A DNA stretch of 64,000 nt from Formicarius rufipectus (taxonomy: Eukaryota; Chordata; Aves; Passeriformes; Formicariidae): contig VXAU01002071.1 in NCBI GenBank assembly GCA_013399695.1, positions 1,496,362-1,560,361 of the forward strand. Direction: 5' to 3'. A program made the position numbers and the translations under genes. Shown here piece by piece: positions 48,178 through 60,324 of the stretch. The notes beneath the pieces are model-generated. The model made no database searches. It was not told where the DNA came from and worked only from the letters and a program-made list of their open reading frames with translations. Numbering within the stretch: position 1 is the first letter of the stretch; each line of letters begins with the position of its first letter.

Positions 48178-48311
48178 AATCACAGACTGGGTTGGGTTAG
48201 GAGGGATCTCAAAGCTTATCCCATCCCACCCCCTGTCGCAGGCAGGGACAGCTCCCACCAGCCCAGGGTGCTCCAAGCCCCGTCCAACCTGGCCCTGGAC
48301 ACTCCCAGGAC
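48178..48311 (-). repeat. CR1 LINE 3' fragment (minus sense)
   Basis: AATCACAGACTGGGTTGGGT is followed by GGGATCTCAAAGC, GGGACAGCTCCCACCAGCCC and GGCCCTGGACACTCCCAGG. It lies 410 bases from the previous CR1 in the same orientation. It belongs to the 'cccaccagcccagggtgctcc' subfamily, shared with the 53.2-kb and 60.3-kb copies. Confidence 0.9.
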
Positions 48312-50863
48312 ATTTGGTACATCTGATCCAGCTTACAGGTTGCATTGGGCCAGTGTGGGGGGAAAGCCCAGCAACCTTTTTTATTTCAAGAGATGAGTCT
48401 GAGCCTTTCCAATTTCCTCCCAATCTGGAATGTCACTGCAGGGTCATGTCACCCTCCAAGCCTCAGCCCTGAACACTCCCCAGTGTTTTTTTCAGATGGT
48501 ATCTCGTGAACTTCTGAAGTTCTTTTTGCCACTTTCATACATGTTTTTCAGTAACTTTTTTCATTACTTAGTCTTTTTTAATGGAGTTCCTTTCCTTTGA
48601 TCCTCACAATTTTTCCTCCCAGTCTCTCTGATAATTTTTTTAAAGGAATCTGGTAACTTTGAAATGCCTTTCCCCATGTCCAGGCTCCACAGCGTGGCTG
48701 AGATTCCTTCCAAACCTTTAAGAATTGTAAATGTGACCTTGCTCAGAAAATGCAGAAAGTGTCATCTCTTATAACATATAAGACAGTAAAAGAGTGTAAT
48801 TTATAAGGCTAAGTACAAAGGACTGTTTTTCTTTGAGCTAATTAACTGGAAGAAGAGGATAACTAATTAACTGGAGAGACACCGAAGGAAATATGAGGTT
48901 GTAGCAAAGCCCTGTGACTTTAGATGCTTCTTTTCATCTTGTGCACGGATTGTTGAGGACCAAGCTGTGCCAGGGGCTGTGTGTGGCCCTTCCCTCCCCT
49001 CTGCTCCTCCCTGCAAACTGCTGGCCTGATATTTTGGGTCCCAAACCCCTCAGACTGGAGTGCTGCCCTCACCCTCCCGAGGGAAACGTTGTGTGAAACC
49101 CTCAGAGTCTGAGTCACACAAGTCCCATCACAAGGGAGACCTGCACTTCCCAACTAAAGATGGTTGTTAATTCCTATCACCCCCCCAAATAAATCCAGTG
49201 AGTCCTTGATCCCTCCAGAACTCGAGCTGCTGTTACTTCAGTATTTCCATAGAGCACCTGGCTGCACATCCTGGGGCATCATCTCCACTGACACCACTTT
49301 GTGATGTTTCAGAAGGGAAACAGGAATCTCAAGTGGTCGGTGCCTTCCTCTTCCTCCCTCCCCTGGAAATCCAGCAGAAGGCACGTTTGGGGGAATAGGC
49401 TTCAAAAATAAGTAACCAGTGTGCATGCACTTGATAAGACCTCCAAAATTAATCACAATAAATGACACTGTTTAATGGAGGAGACGGGACCTGCCATGGC
49501 TGTTACCTGGAAAGGAAACCATTCAATTAAAACCTACGAAGGTCCTTAGGAATTTTCTAGGCACATGCAGTTTCTTGCTGGATTCTCCAATCTGGCTGGA
49601 GCTGATAAAAGGGCAGCAGAGAAACCTGGGCAGGGAAACCCCCTGGTCCTGAAGGGAGGATGATTTTCTGTGTTGCTGACAGCAGGGGTTTGTTTTCCTG
49701 GTGCTCCCACAGGGTGGGGCAGGTGCAGCCCCACTTGGGACTCGTCTCCTCAGGGTGCTTTGGGGGGTGTCCAAGTGACTGCGAGTCCCCCGGGGTGACT
49801 GCCAGGCTTTTCCTAGAAAAACTCCCCATCTTATCAAACCCTGGGAACTCCACTTTCTTTTCAGTGCCAGTAGTTAAATGCCTGGCCCCCAGAGTGGCCC
49901 TGTCAGTGCTCTGTGCTGCTCTGGGATCCTGGTACATCCAGGGGATTTCACTTCCCAACTCCCAGCTGAGCTCAGCTCCAATGGGAATTTCTCCCACATG
50001 GTATATAAGGAATGACTCTTTCAATAATGTTTTGCTGTCCAGCACAAGCACTGGGTGTCAGGTGCCATAAAAGCAAGAGAAAACAATATGCAGCACCAAC
50101 CTGTCTCGTTATTTTACACTTGCTGCTGCAATTATTTTTTTTTCTGTATCACGGGCGAGGAGTTCCATAAATTACAGAGTTATCACCCACCTGATCTGCT
50201 TCTGAGTGTGCTCTGGACCTGCTTCCAGTAGCAAACTGTCAGGCAGCAGCAGGCTGGGATTTAATGTCTGCAGACACTTCCTGAGATGCCTGGGAGCAAA
50301 GCTGAGGCAGAAAGGTTGCTTGTTTAGAGACTGCTCCATAGTTCCTCCAAGGATGCAGCTCCATGAATACCTTTACCCTGACTGGGAGGGTATTTAATTC
50401 CATTAAATTCTATAAATGGAATACTTCCATTTGCTGCTGAAGCACTTTTTCCAAGGGAGCCACAGCCTGAGCTGCCCCTGGGGGAGGAAGGACTCCGATG
50501 ATACCCCAGGGCTGGTGTTTTTTGGTGGTGTCTTTGGGAGGTGTCCGAAGGAAGTCTCTGGGAAGGGACAGAACACAGAAACATGGACTGAGAGATGATT
50601 TTCCAGTTTCTTGGCTAGGAGGAAAACCAGTCTGGAGTCTCCCCAGGGGTGAGGAGAGGGAGCTCTTCCTGGTGTCTCCCGTCTCCAGGGGGGCTGGACA
50701 GTGCCCACGGCCACACTCTGATCTGAGCTGCCCTCCCGCAGCAACAACGACCTCATTTCATCTCCTCTGACATTTCCCTTTCCATCAGTATCCAGGGCTA
50801 GAAACAGTTGGTCCAGGTGCTTTGCCTTTTCCTTTTTTTTCTCTTTATTCCCACAGCAAAGTG
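48312..50863. other. Unique noncoding sequence
   Basis: T-rich stretches at 48480-48620 and GC-moderate DNA elsewhere. Open frames of up to about 165 codons have no domain. No repeat family was recognised, apart from a loose MIR-like string near 50290-50320 that is too short to call. Confidence 0.5.
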
Positions 50864-50993
50864 AATCATAAAGATCTCTGAAATTAGAGCAGGGAAAAGA
50901 CCTTTTAGGCCGTTTCAGTCTTCCCTCAGGGTAAGTGCCGACAGGATTCCCACAGTATGTTTTCTAGTGCTTTAATCAGTTCAATTTTCCCAC
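50864..50993 (-). repeat. Old CR1-type LINE fragment (minus sense)
   Basis: AATCATAAAGATC is followed by AATTAGAGCAGGGAAAAGACC, TTTTAGGCCGTTTCAGTC and a 'cacagtatgttttctagtgc' string. This matches the layout of older amniote CR1 copies, whose minus-sense 3' end reads AGGGAAGGACCTTTTAGGTC and later ACAGTATATTTTCTAGTGC. It differs clearly from the young GGTTGGAAGGGACC copies nearby. The subfamily is not assigned. Confidence 0.65.
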
Positions 50994-53241
50994 TGTGGGT
51001 CACAGAGGATTAGACAAGAGGAAGGTCTGGGGAAACAGCTCTTCCTTTGTTTTTATCAGCAAAATTCTGTTCTGGGCTAAACCAGCGGGAAACCAAGTGT
51101 ATTTTGCTGAATGCTTGATAATTCAGAGTTCATGTGCCAGGGAGATAACAAAGAGGTGTCCTGAATCCCAAACACTTGTTTGAGGCTGATATTACAGCTA
51201 CTCCTAACCAGGAGTGATCATTACCCGTGTTTCCTTCAAGGCTTGATGTGACCTGTCATCACATGGTCCCCCTGCTATGCTGGCAGCTGTCCCTGTCCTG
51301 GAAAAGTCATTAAAATCACTCCAAGATGGACTGCAGGTAACTTTGCAAAAGATAACTAAAGGATTTAGAACTTAATTCCCTCTGTCTGTCAAGCCCATGT
51401 AATATCTGTCACTGGAGAGCACGGGACCCATCCCCTGGACGTGCTCTGTGTTGACATTCTCCCCAGGACTGGGTCAAAAATCCCACTGATGACTGGGTGC
51501 AGATTTGGGGCCAGGCTGCAGCACATCTCCAGCAGCTCCAGGGCTTTTCAGAGCTGCCCAGGATGCTCAGCCCTGGAATCAGGTGAGTTCCATCAGAGCA
51601 GGTTACAAAACCAGTCTTTATAAGCCCAGCCTGATCTGTGTGTTAAAGAAAAGGGATTACTGGAAATGCCTGAATAAGGAAAAGGGGAGCAAGAGGGACA
51701 CAGCAAGGAGCTCATGAGGACCAGGAGACTTTGTCTTCTGATTTAAATAAACCTCTGACTCCTGAGCTGCAGGACTGGGTGTGTACTGGTCGGAGGCACC
51801 GGGAAGGTGCACAAGGCAAAGGAAATGCAGCTTCCTGCCCAAAAATGCTGAGGGAGGGGAAGGTGGCAGAGGGCAAAGCTGGTCTTGGTGCCTGGCAGTG
51901 GCAGGAGCTGCATCAGCAAGGAGGGGTTTGGATTTGACAAGTATCAACACACACTAACCAGGGTTTATGAGTCCAGATGACAAACGATAATGAGAACAGC
52001 TGCATCCCGGGTGAATCCTTCTTCAGAGGGAGAATACGGGAGATTTCAGCTTAGTCAAGTAACATTAGCTTGGGGCAGGCTTAGATTGTTCTGCATTTTG
52101 ACCTGATTTTGTAATTATCACTCCTTCATAGAAAGATGTGTTGTTTAAATATCCTCTAATTTGCTTTCAGAGATCATAAACCCTCTTTATTATCTGCTGT
52201 GATGTATTACAGACAGATAATGACTGACTTTTGCCTCCCATACTTAGAAAAGTCCATTTAATTTTGTGAAATAATGGAGGCATTTGTTCATCTTTAATGC
52301 CATTTTCTGTGCCTCATTCCCTTTTTCCTAATAAAGCAGCCTCTTCTGGAGGTGCACTCGTGTGATTGCTCCTGCCGTGGGTCCTGCACCCAGCTGAGGG
52401 CTCTGGGGTGGGAGATATTCCCCAAAAAGCTGGGGCAGAGCTGCTGCCAGAGGATCCCCCAGGAGTGGCTGCTCTCAGGCTTCATCTGGGCCATTTAATG
52501 CACTCACAGCCATCGAGACTTTTTAACAATTACTCATAATTAAGGCGTTTGCCATGAGAGAATGAGGGTGCCTTAGGCCAGCACAGGGCCATGCTGAGCA
52601 GGGTGGGGGTCAGCCAGGGGTCCTCTCTCCAGCACCTCTGCTGAGCCAAGGGAAAACCTCTCCCAGCCCAGCAAAAAGAGGCTCAAGTGCTTCAAAGCCC
52701 CAGGGATCACTCAGGCTCTCCACGGGGACACCAGAGCCCTCCCTGGGTGGGTTTGTCACACACAGCCAGTTTTTCCCAGGAAAAAGGGCTCTCTTGTGTG
52801 GCTCTGAGCAGATCTGAGCTGGGCTTTTATGCCTGCACAGCACTTTTCCCTGGATATTTGCAAGGCTTTTAAAAATATGAAACAGTTACTGCTTCTGCTT
52901 TCTCGAATGTATCAATTATTTTTAATTTCTCAAAACTGCTACTGTAGCATGCAAATAGAGCAGAAATGAGAAGGGCTTTTTTTTTTTTTTTTCCTCAAGA
53001 GAAGAGTTTAAGCATCCCCAGACAAATTCCGAGGGGGAGGAGAACCGTAACAGTTGCTTGTTCCCTACATATTTTTATCTGCTTTTAAGGCAGTTTCTGT
53101 TTATATATTCTATTATATGGCTAATTATTCATTCTCTCTCAGGCACTGTGATTTGCATTGTGTATTTTATTATTATTTGTATTGTAGGGTGTTTGTTTAA
53201 TCATTCTACAGACACGCAGCAAGAGCCAGATTTGTTGTCTC
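50994..53241. other. Unique noncoding sequence
   Basis: The stretch 52050-52320 is AT-rich and complex (TTTTGTAATTATCACTCC, TGTGATGTATTACAG), another candidate conserved block. A T run of 16 lies at 52977-52992. AT-rich sequence at 53060-53220 contains TATTATTATTTG. No exon was recognised. Confidence 0.5.
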
Positions 53242-53490
53242 CATAGAATCCTTGAATGGTTGGGGGTGGAAGGGACCTTAAAGGTGATGTAATTCCCCCC
53301 CCTGCCATGGGCAGGGACACCTCCCACCAGCCCAGGGTGCTCCAAGCCCCGTCCAACCTGCCCTTGGACACTCCCAGGGCTGGGGCAGCCACAGCGTCTC
53401 TGGGCATCCTGTGCCAGGACCTGCCCACCCTCCCAGGGAGGAATTCCTTCCCACCATCCAACCTAAACTTCCTCTCTTTCAGCCTTGCCA
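53242..53490 (-). repeat. CR1 LINE 3' fragment (minus sense), left arm of inverted pair
   Basis: CATAGAATCCTTGAATGG is followed by GGTGGAAGGGACCTTAAAGG, GCAGGGACACCTCCCACCAG and CTTGGACACTCCCAGGGCTGG. It then continues through CTCCCAGGGAGGAATTCC to about 53490. Its first 165 bases are inversely complementary to the plus-sense copy at 53560-53725. Confidence 0.94.
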
Positions 53491-53559
53491 AGCTCTGGGC
53501 AGCTGTGCCTCTGGACTTAAGAGCATTGAGGTCCCTTACATTTAATGGGCCAATCATCA

Positions 53560-53725
53560 AGATGCCCAGAGAAGCTGTGGCTGCCCCAGCCCTGGAAGTG
53601 TCCAAGGCCAGGTTGGATGGGGCTTGGAGCACCCTGGGCTGGTGGGAGGTGTCCCTGCCCAGGGCAGGGGGTGGGATGAGGTGAACTTTAAGGTCCCTTC
53701 CAACCCAAAGCAGGCTGTGATTCCT
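53560..53725 (+). repeat. CR1 LINE 3' fragment (plus sense), right arm of inverted pair
   Basis: GATGCCCAGAGAAGCTGTGG is followed by CCCAGCCCTGGAAGTGTCC, GGCTTGGAGCACCCTGGGC and CTTTAAGGTCCCTTCC, with a decayed end at CTGTGATTCCTGAG. The conceptual translations of the two strands share nearly the same peptide, with the stretch GRDTSHQPRVLQAPSNL appearing on both, which shows the palindromic arrangement directly. A spacer of about 70 bases (53491-53559) is not CR1. Confidence 0.94.
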
Positions 53726-56700
53726 GAGCACACAGGAGTCAGGGCTCTCCCTGCCTGGTCTCCACCACACAGACAGAGCCACAGACACAACCCCTGAGCA
53801 GCACAGACAGGCTGAGTGATTTTAACAAGGAGAACTCACAGGAACAATTCCTGAGAGTCCTGGCTGAGTGACCAGCTCAGCACAGAGGTAACATGTGATG
53901 TGCAGACACGAGGATGGCATTTCCCATAAAGGCACAGGAATATGGGACATTGTCCCTCATTTTACTGTGGGTAATGGATGTGAGGCCAGGAGCTGCTGGC
54001 AGGTTAAATTTTACACCCCATAACACACCAAGGCCTTGACTCAAAAGTGACCCTCACTCCACTCTAATTCATGTTCTACCCATTCACATATTGGGGATAT
54101 TTGCCACTTATTCCTAAGGAAAAGGACTTGGGAGCCCAAAGCAGAAAGCAGGACATAAGCCCAGCCAGGGATGTGGGAAAGGGGGAGAGAGAGAGAGCAA
54201 GGAAAGGGGACAGGAGTGTTTGTCACAGGGGAAATAATCAGGGCAGCACAGTCTGCACCTCTGCTCGGGGAGGAGAAGCACAACAACAGTGTTAACACAC
54301 AGAAACAATCACTGAGAGAGGATAAAATATAGTAATAATGAAGGGGCTTTTGGTGCTTGCAGGGTGTTGCTCAGGAGTGAGCAGAGGGGTCTGAGCAAAG
54401 ATCAATCATGCCTGAACACCCAGATGCTCCGAGACTTCCCAGAGAAGCCCCCTCTGGAATGCTGCACCAAGGCACGGGGGTGCTGAGTCAGCAGAATGCA
54501 CTTTTCTCCACAAAGTCATTCAAAAAGCAGCCCAGCCCTCCGTGAAGGGGTTTCCTGTGTTCTCCCTCCAGCTGAATCCTGTCACACTGATGTTTTAAAT
54601 CACAGTATGGCCCCTATTGGAAATAATTCCCGGCGTGGCTCAGCTGGCTGGGTTCCTCCTGGTGTAAAAAAGGGTGGATGGAGCTGGCTTCTTTCTAAAG
54701 GAAATTTTAAAAAAAGAAATTATAATTATGTGAGGAGAACATTCATTTGCTTGTTAAAATTTGAAGGGGAAACTTTAATGATGGTAGGAAGAAAATCAGA
54801 TCTTCTTGTTAAACTACATTCCAAGAGAACTCATGTGCTGGACAGCACATTAAGCATCAAAGACTCATCAGTGATTCATAGAGGACTTTTATTCTCAGTG
54901 ACATGAATTATTTTCATGGGAAAAGATATGAAGATATCTTAGATGAAGAAAAGGAGTGAACATGTTTTCATTTCTGTCCTTGGGAAATAAATAGCATATA
55001 AATAAACCTTAGGTTTAAAGGCCATTTGAGAAACAACCCACAATTTTGTATTTATTTTTCATTATGTTAACACAGAAAAATAGGTTCTAATCCTTCAAAT
55101 TCAAGCTGGAATTGCAAATTGGTTGTTCTGTTTGTGACTAAGCTATGGGAAAATGAATATATAGTGCCAGTTGGTTTCTATTTTCCCTTGCTATCTCCTT
55201 GCCTAGAGGATGGAGCACATTCCCCCTGGGTTGGGTGGGATGTGCTGCCAGCCCCCGGGTGCTGGGGTGACCGCCCTTGGGGGCTGCTAATCACCCCTGG
55301 AATTACAGGTACTAATCACCTATTGATAGGAGTTCAGCTAACATCAACGCTGCTGGAATAATAATAATAATAATAATAATAATATTGTTACTAATAATCC
55401 TCTTTCTGAGGAAGGATCTCAAAATGTTAATTAGGCATGACACTAATAAATTAAGCCTGCCTTCACACCAGCATTAAAGCATTTACTCAGTGCTGGCTCC
55501 CAACCAGGGACACTGAGGCAAGGAGAGCTGATCTGCTTTCATTTACACACTCCTAAATCCAGAATAAATCCTTTGCAGCTCCTGATATGCTTTGGAAGAG
55601 CACACAGCAAGCACACACCAGATTTAGAGACCATTAGCCCGATCTGAAGGTGAGGGAACACAAACAAAATGCATTCTCATGGGATTTGCCACGTAAGGAA
55701 GGCACAGAACTGCTTGTAGGTGCTGGGATTCGAGTCTTGCCTTTTCCTTCCACCCAGCAGCTACTCCCAGGGGATTCTCCCAGTGCCTCGTTCTCACCTC
55801 CCACCTCGTGTCTCCGTTGGGATGCTCCTGAGCTGCTCTGCTCGCAGAGCTTCCATCCCAGAGGTGGGGACCAACAATGACTATGGTGCAAATAATAACT
55901 CTGGGATGCTAATGAAGGACAGTTAAAGGCAGCCAAGCATTTATTCCCAGAAACATACTCATAAATCCCATGTCCCAGGTCAGAGGAGCAGAGGACCATC
56001 CAGGCCAGACCCCAAGTCCAGCTCTGCTGTGGGGGTTCCTCAGGATGGCAGTGAGGGCCCCTCCTGCCACGCTAACACCAAATACCCCACGATTAATTCA
56101 TTAAGTGCCATTTAGAGGAAAGGAGAGGAGAAACACGAGAAGCAAGTGTCAAATACAAAGGTATTTCACGTTATCAGGTATCAGAGGTGCCTGGTGCCAC
56201 TCACTGTGGATGCTGAGGTTGTGCTGCTCTCACTCAATCACTGAATGTTCCTCTCTCCACCATCCATCACCCGAGGTTTCCAGCCGTATATCCATCACCT
56301 CACCCTCCTTGGGAATGCCCATCGTGCTGCTGTGTGAGGAGCTCAACCAGATGAACTCCTGAGTGTTCAGATAAACCCCTGAGTGGGCAGATAAACTCTC
56401 CACAATCTCTGCTCCCCGGGAAGTGCCAGGTTGGTCCTTGGAGGGTGATTCCTCTCTCAAACCTGTCCTGCCCTTCCCCAGCCGCCCACCCTCATCCTCC
56501 CTCTCCCCCAGGAGTCCTTAGATGACATAACATTGTCTTTGGGGAAATATATTATTCAAACTGAGAGGCTTAAAACTGAAATGCTCACATGGTCATGAGC
56601 CCTGGCTGCAGTCAAGAAGAAACCCCCTTCTCCACTCCATCCCCAGCTTCCCACGGAAAGCCCCTTCAAATACTCGGGACTCGGAGCCGCAACAAGATCA

Positions 56701-56739
56701 AATGTGACTTTTCTCCAAGTAGGATGCCCGGTCCTCTCC
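53726..56739. other. Unique noncoding sequence with microsatellites
   Basis: Single-copy DNA. A GA run lies at about 54185-54198. AT-rich sequence at 54690-55140 is non-repetitive. An A-box-like GTGGCTCAGCTGG at 54635-54647 has no properly spaced B box, so no tRNA is called. Confidence 0.5.
55357..55385. repeat. (AAT)n microsatellite
   Basis: About nine uninterrupted AAT units run directly into AATATTG. It is a likely polymorphic trinucleotide repeat. Confidence 0.97.
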
Positions 56740-56960
56740 CTTTCCCTCCTTGGGTCGACAATGGGAGATAAATTCGCTCGGCAGGAGCCTTTTGTGGGCC
56801 GGGCTGCCGAGGCAATTTGCACTTTGCTGTGGAAAAGGCATCTCACGCTGCATTTATCACCCCCCGCCGCTGGCGACAATTCAGCCCGCTCGGAGCCGCC
56901 GAGCAGAGGTGCCGAGCAGAGCCCCGGCGTTATTATTCCGCGGAATAATGGGTGTTCAGG
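56740..56960. promoter_or_regulatory. Small CpG-enriched patch
   Basis: CpG is frequent over about 200 bases, with several GCTCGG, GCCGAG and GCCGCC strings, flanked by CpG-poor DNA. It is short for a classical CpG island. A palindromic TTATTCCGCGGAATAA lies at 56932-56947. Confidence 0.35.
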
Positions 56961-57228
56961 GAAGCAGGAGACAAATAGAGAGTGTATGCCAGAAAAGGCT
57001 CAGCTGGGGAATGGAGGTAAAAGAGCCAGGGGGTGGGCTGGAGGGAGGGAAGGCAGACGGGAGGAAGGGGAGTGGGGGGAAAATGAATAAATGTGTGCAT
57101 CAAACGAGGCCCTTCCCTTGCAGGGCTGGAGAGTGGATGCTCATGACATGGAATATCATCATCTTACAGCCAGTGCTGGAGCTGCCCACGTGGACACGAG
57201 CTGGCATCAGAGTCTACAGGCAGAGGCA

Positions 57229-57391
57229 TTCCTTGTGTTCTTCCCAGGGATTCTGGGATACCCCCTTGGCCAATCCCAGCCTTGAAGTACTCCCCGTGCT
57301 CTTCCCAGGGGATTTAGGATATCCCCTTGGTCAATGCCAGCCTTGAAGTGTTCCCTGTGCTGTTCCCAGGGGATATGGGGCACCTTTTGGG
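57229..57391. repeat. 61-bp minisatellite, about 2.7 copies
   Basis: Units start at 57241, 57302 and 57363 with TTCCCAGG and share CCAGCCTTGAAGT and CCCTTGG blocks. A partial unit precedes the first one. Divergence between units is about 10-15 percent by eye. The 61-bp period is not a multiple of three, so the same peptide appears in successive frames, which argues against coding. Confidence 0.93.
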
Positions 57392-58936
57392 GCCGTTCCC
57401 ATCTGGTGCAGCAGGGAGGAGAATTGCTCAGCTCCCCTCCCCGACTGCCCTAAATCAAGGGCCTGACAGGAGAAGACCAAGCTGCCAGGTGAGGCCAAGG
57501 CTGAGCAGGGCATTACCAGCCTGCAGGCACTTGGTGAGCCCCTGGGGAATCCCAACCCCTCTGTGTGAACCCTTGGAATGGGCCTTTTATCTGCCGTGTA
57601 CACAGAGATCCCTTTCCTCTTGCATGGAACTGAGAGCCAGCCAATGTATCCTGCAGAGACTGCAGCAAAACCTATATAGAATATTATAAGCAGATTTAGA
57701 TGATCAGAGGACAGTTCTGTACTTTTATATGGTTATTTTTTTTAAGGTTCCAGAATCAAAAGAAAGAGAACTTTTTACTAAATAGAGCTTACAGGCAGAT
57801 CTGCCTTTATCTTGTCTTCCTACACTCACAGCCCAGAGCTTTGTTGAAAATCTTTGGTGAGTATTTTGGGTAGCAAATGTCTTGTGAGGAGACAATCTGA
57901 GCATGTCAATTCTAGGAATTTTTCTCACATGCCTTAAGAAAAAAAAAGACATTCCTCTCATGTTTCAGAATTTCACATCTGTGAGGGGTTTATTTTTTGA
58001 ATGCAAGAATGAAACAACCTCCTGTGTGGAGATGTGGGGTTTGATCCTTTGATTGCTTCATCTTTGGTCCTTGTCAGTGTCCCTGCCTGACACTTGTCAT
58101 TACCATTCCTCTCCATCCCCCCTCCCCCTCCCTGACAGCTTTTACAGTCATGTCAATAGTAATTTTTCTTTTCCAGAGTAAGTTGGTTAATCAGACCTTT
58201 GAAAGGAAAACTTTCAGCTGGATATTTGTATGCAGCCCCTCGACAGAAATGCAGATTTAAGGAGACAGCCATATGCAAGCACGAAGGGAGCAGATGTTGT
58301 ACAATCAAGGGTAATTTAAAAGAGAGGGGGAAGGTGATAGAAGGACAACATGAATCCAAAGTCAAGAATTTTTTGTTGTTGTTGATACAAACACAAAAAT
58401 GATGTTTTACTTCACACCTTCAAGTCCCATGGTGAAAACACTGGTTGTCTTCTGGGTCACTGCCACCAAATGCACCACTCTCTTTACAGATGTTGTAATC
58501 TCAGAGCTGTGCTACTGTTTCTTGTACTGAACAGGGAATTCATCCTACACATTTTCCATCTTCCAGCCTTTCTGGAGGAAGGAGAATTCGCTGCTTTTGA
58601 GCCATGAAGTCTCCCAGCAAATGAAATGCAAAGACATCACGTCACCACGAGCAGCAGTGGAAGCAAACAGGAGGCAACCACGCTGTCATCTGTCATCCAG
58701 TCCATTTAACTCCTGGATCTGGTTTTTTCCTCCTCCTAAAAAGTCTGAGCTCCATCAGTCACGAGCTGTGAGAGGCAATCCTGGCGAGGAGCCTGTGGGG
58801 ATGCAGAGGAGCTCCAGGGCTGCTGCAGGGAGCAGCCTCCTGCCAACAGCACCCTCTAGCCCTGCTCTCCTCCAGATGCAACCTTTGATGCAGCTGAGCC
58901 ACAAACATCCCTGCACCCTGTCAGGGCATGGGAAAC
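57392..58936. other. Unique noncoding sequence
   Basis: AT-moderate single-copy DNA with short A and T homopolymers around 57727-57735 and 57939-57946. No exon or repeat family was recognised. Confidence 0.5.
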
Positions 58937-59042
58937 ATCAGAGAATCATGGTTTGAGCTGCAGGAGCTCGTACAAAGCTCATCTTGTATCACCACCCTGC
59001 CATGGGCACGGATGCCTCTCCCCAGAGCAGGTTGCTCCAAGG
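58937..59042 (-). repeat. CR1 LINE fragment (minus sense), diverged
   Basis: ATCAGAGAATCATGGTTTGAG is followed by a degraded core, then CACCCTGCCATGGGCACGG and GAGCAGGTTGCTCCAAGGC. The order matches CR1 but with many substitutions, so the copy is older than its neighbours. Confidence 0.8.
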
Positions 59043-60324
59043 CAGAACTCCCTGAGAATTGCTGTGTTTTCGTTGTCTTGGCCACAAAACCAAGCAGAGA
59101 CAGGACTGGTTTGTGTGAAACCTGTCGATCAGCAGGGCAGGATGAGGTGAGGGGCAGAGCTTTGGGTTTGCTCCACATCCAAAAAACCAAGGCAGCAGCT
59201 ACAACTCTATTTCCTCAGCACTTTCAGAGCTGTCAGCCTTTCCCATCCACAGGGATCAAACCGTGCCTTCATTCCACATAAAAGGGTGGAGAAAGGAAAA
59301 TAAAAAGTAATTTTTTTATAATTCAATGCAACACTAATCAATTGTGACAGGACCTAGAGAATATTTTCACGGTGCCAATTACTTAAAGGGCAAAGATGCC
59401 ACAGTGCCATTAAAGGAACAGCCCCAACAGCTCTCGAGGACGTCGTGGAACAAGGTACTAAATGTTGTTCCACTCGTTCAATGAAATAAAGTATTGGGTC
59501 ATTAACCTTACCAATGTCAGTGTGTTGTCACTACCAAATTCAACTAAATGAGTGTCCAAGGTAATAGTCAGGAGCACATTCCCACTGTGGAATGCATTAA
59601 TACATTACTGGCTGCTAATAAAGGGAAACTGTGTGAGGGACTCAGAGAGCTCTAAATGGGGATTATAGGAGAGGGTCAGCCTGGATGGGCCAGCCAGAAA
59701 GCCCAGGCCATGGGTGGGGGTCCCCAAATGGATTTATGCACTCACACATGCACGTTTACAAGCCATGAAATGACTAAATAGAAAATTTATGAAAGCAAAC
59801 CCCGAAGCTGTAAACATGCATTACAGGAGCAAATGTTTGCAAACTTCCTTTGGAACAGGATTTCATATCTGTACATAAATATCTCTGACAAGTGGCGTGT
59901 GAAACCTCTCAGTAAGAGTCACTATTTTTTTTTTTTAAGCTCTCTTTCGAAAAGTGCTTCTGCACTGCAAAGGGGGGTATCTGTTTGGTTGGGGAGCTCT
60001 GGGGAAGGGGGATGGCTCCAATATTCCTGTGTGCCCTGGAGAGGTGGGTGCTCTGAGAGCTGGCACATCACCGTGCAAAGGGATCGATCCAGGCGTCGCT
60101 GCAGCTCAATAACCTCTCGCAGTGACATGTGTGGAGAGGTAAAACACACTGCTGGGGAAAATGAATATTGTTCCAAAGGAAAATGTTGGCACTAAGGAAA
60201 ATAGCTCATCGAAACAGCCACTGTAAGATTTCAGGGGGAACTGGGTTTCCAGGCTAAAGGAGAGGAAAAGGAACGTTTCCTTCCTGATCATTCGTGGGAG
60301 CAGAGGGAACAGTGTGAGCACAGC
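59043..60324. other. Unique noncoding sequence with AT-rich candidate conserved block
   Basis: The stretch 59290-59660 is AT-rich and complex. It includes GCAACACTAATCAATTGTG, GGTGCCAATTACTTAAAGG and GGGTCATTAACC. No repeat family fits. A T run lies at 59927-59937. No exon was recognised. Confidence 0.45.

Noticed and set aside
53201..53788. 195-codon minus-strand frame and 142-codon plus-strand frame
   Set aside because: Both are translations of the inverted CR1 arms, not genes.
54631..54670. tRNA-like A box
   Set aside because: A GTGGCTCAGCTGG string resembles a tRNA A box, but the only B-box-like string is too close and no cloverleaf can be drawn.
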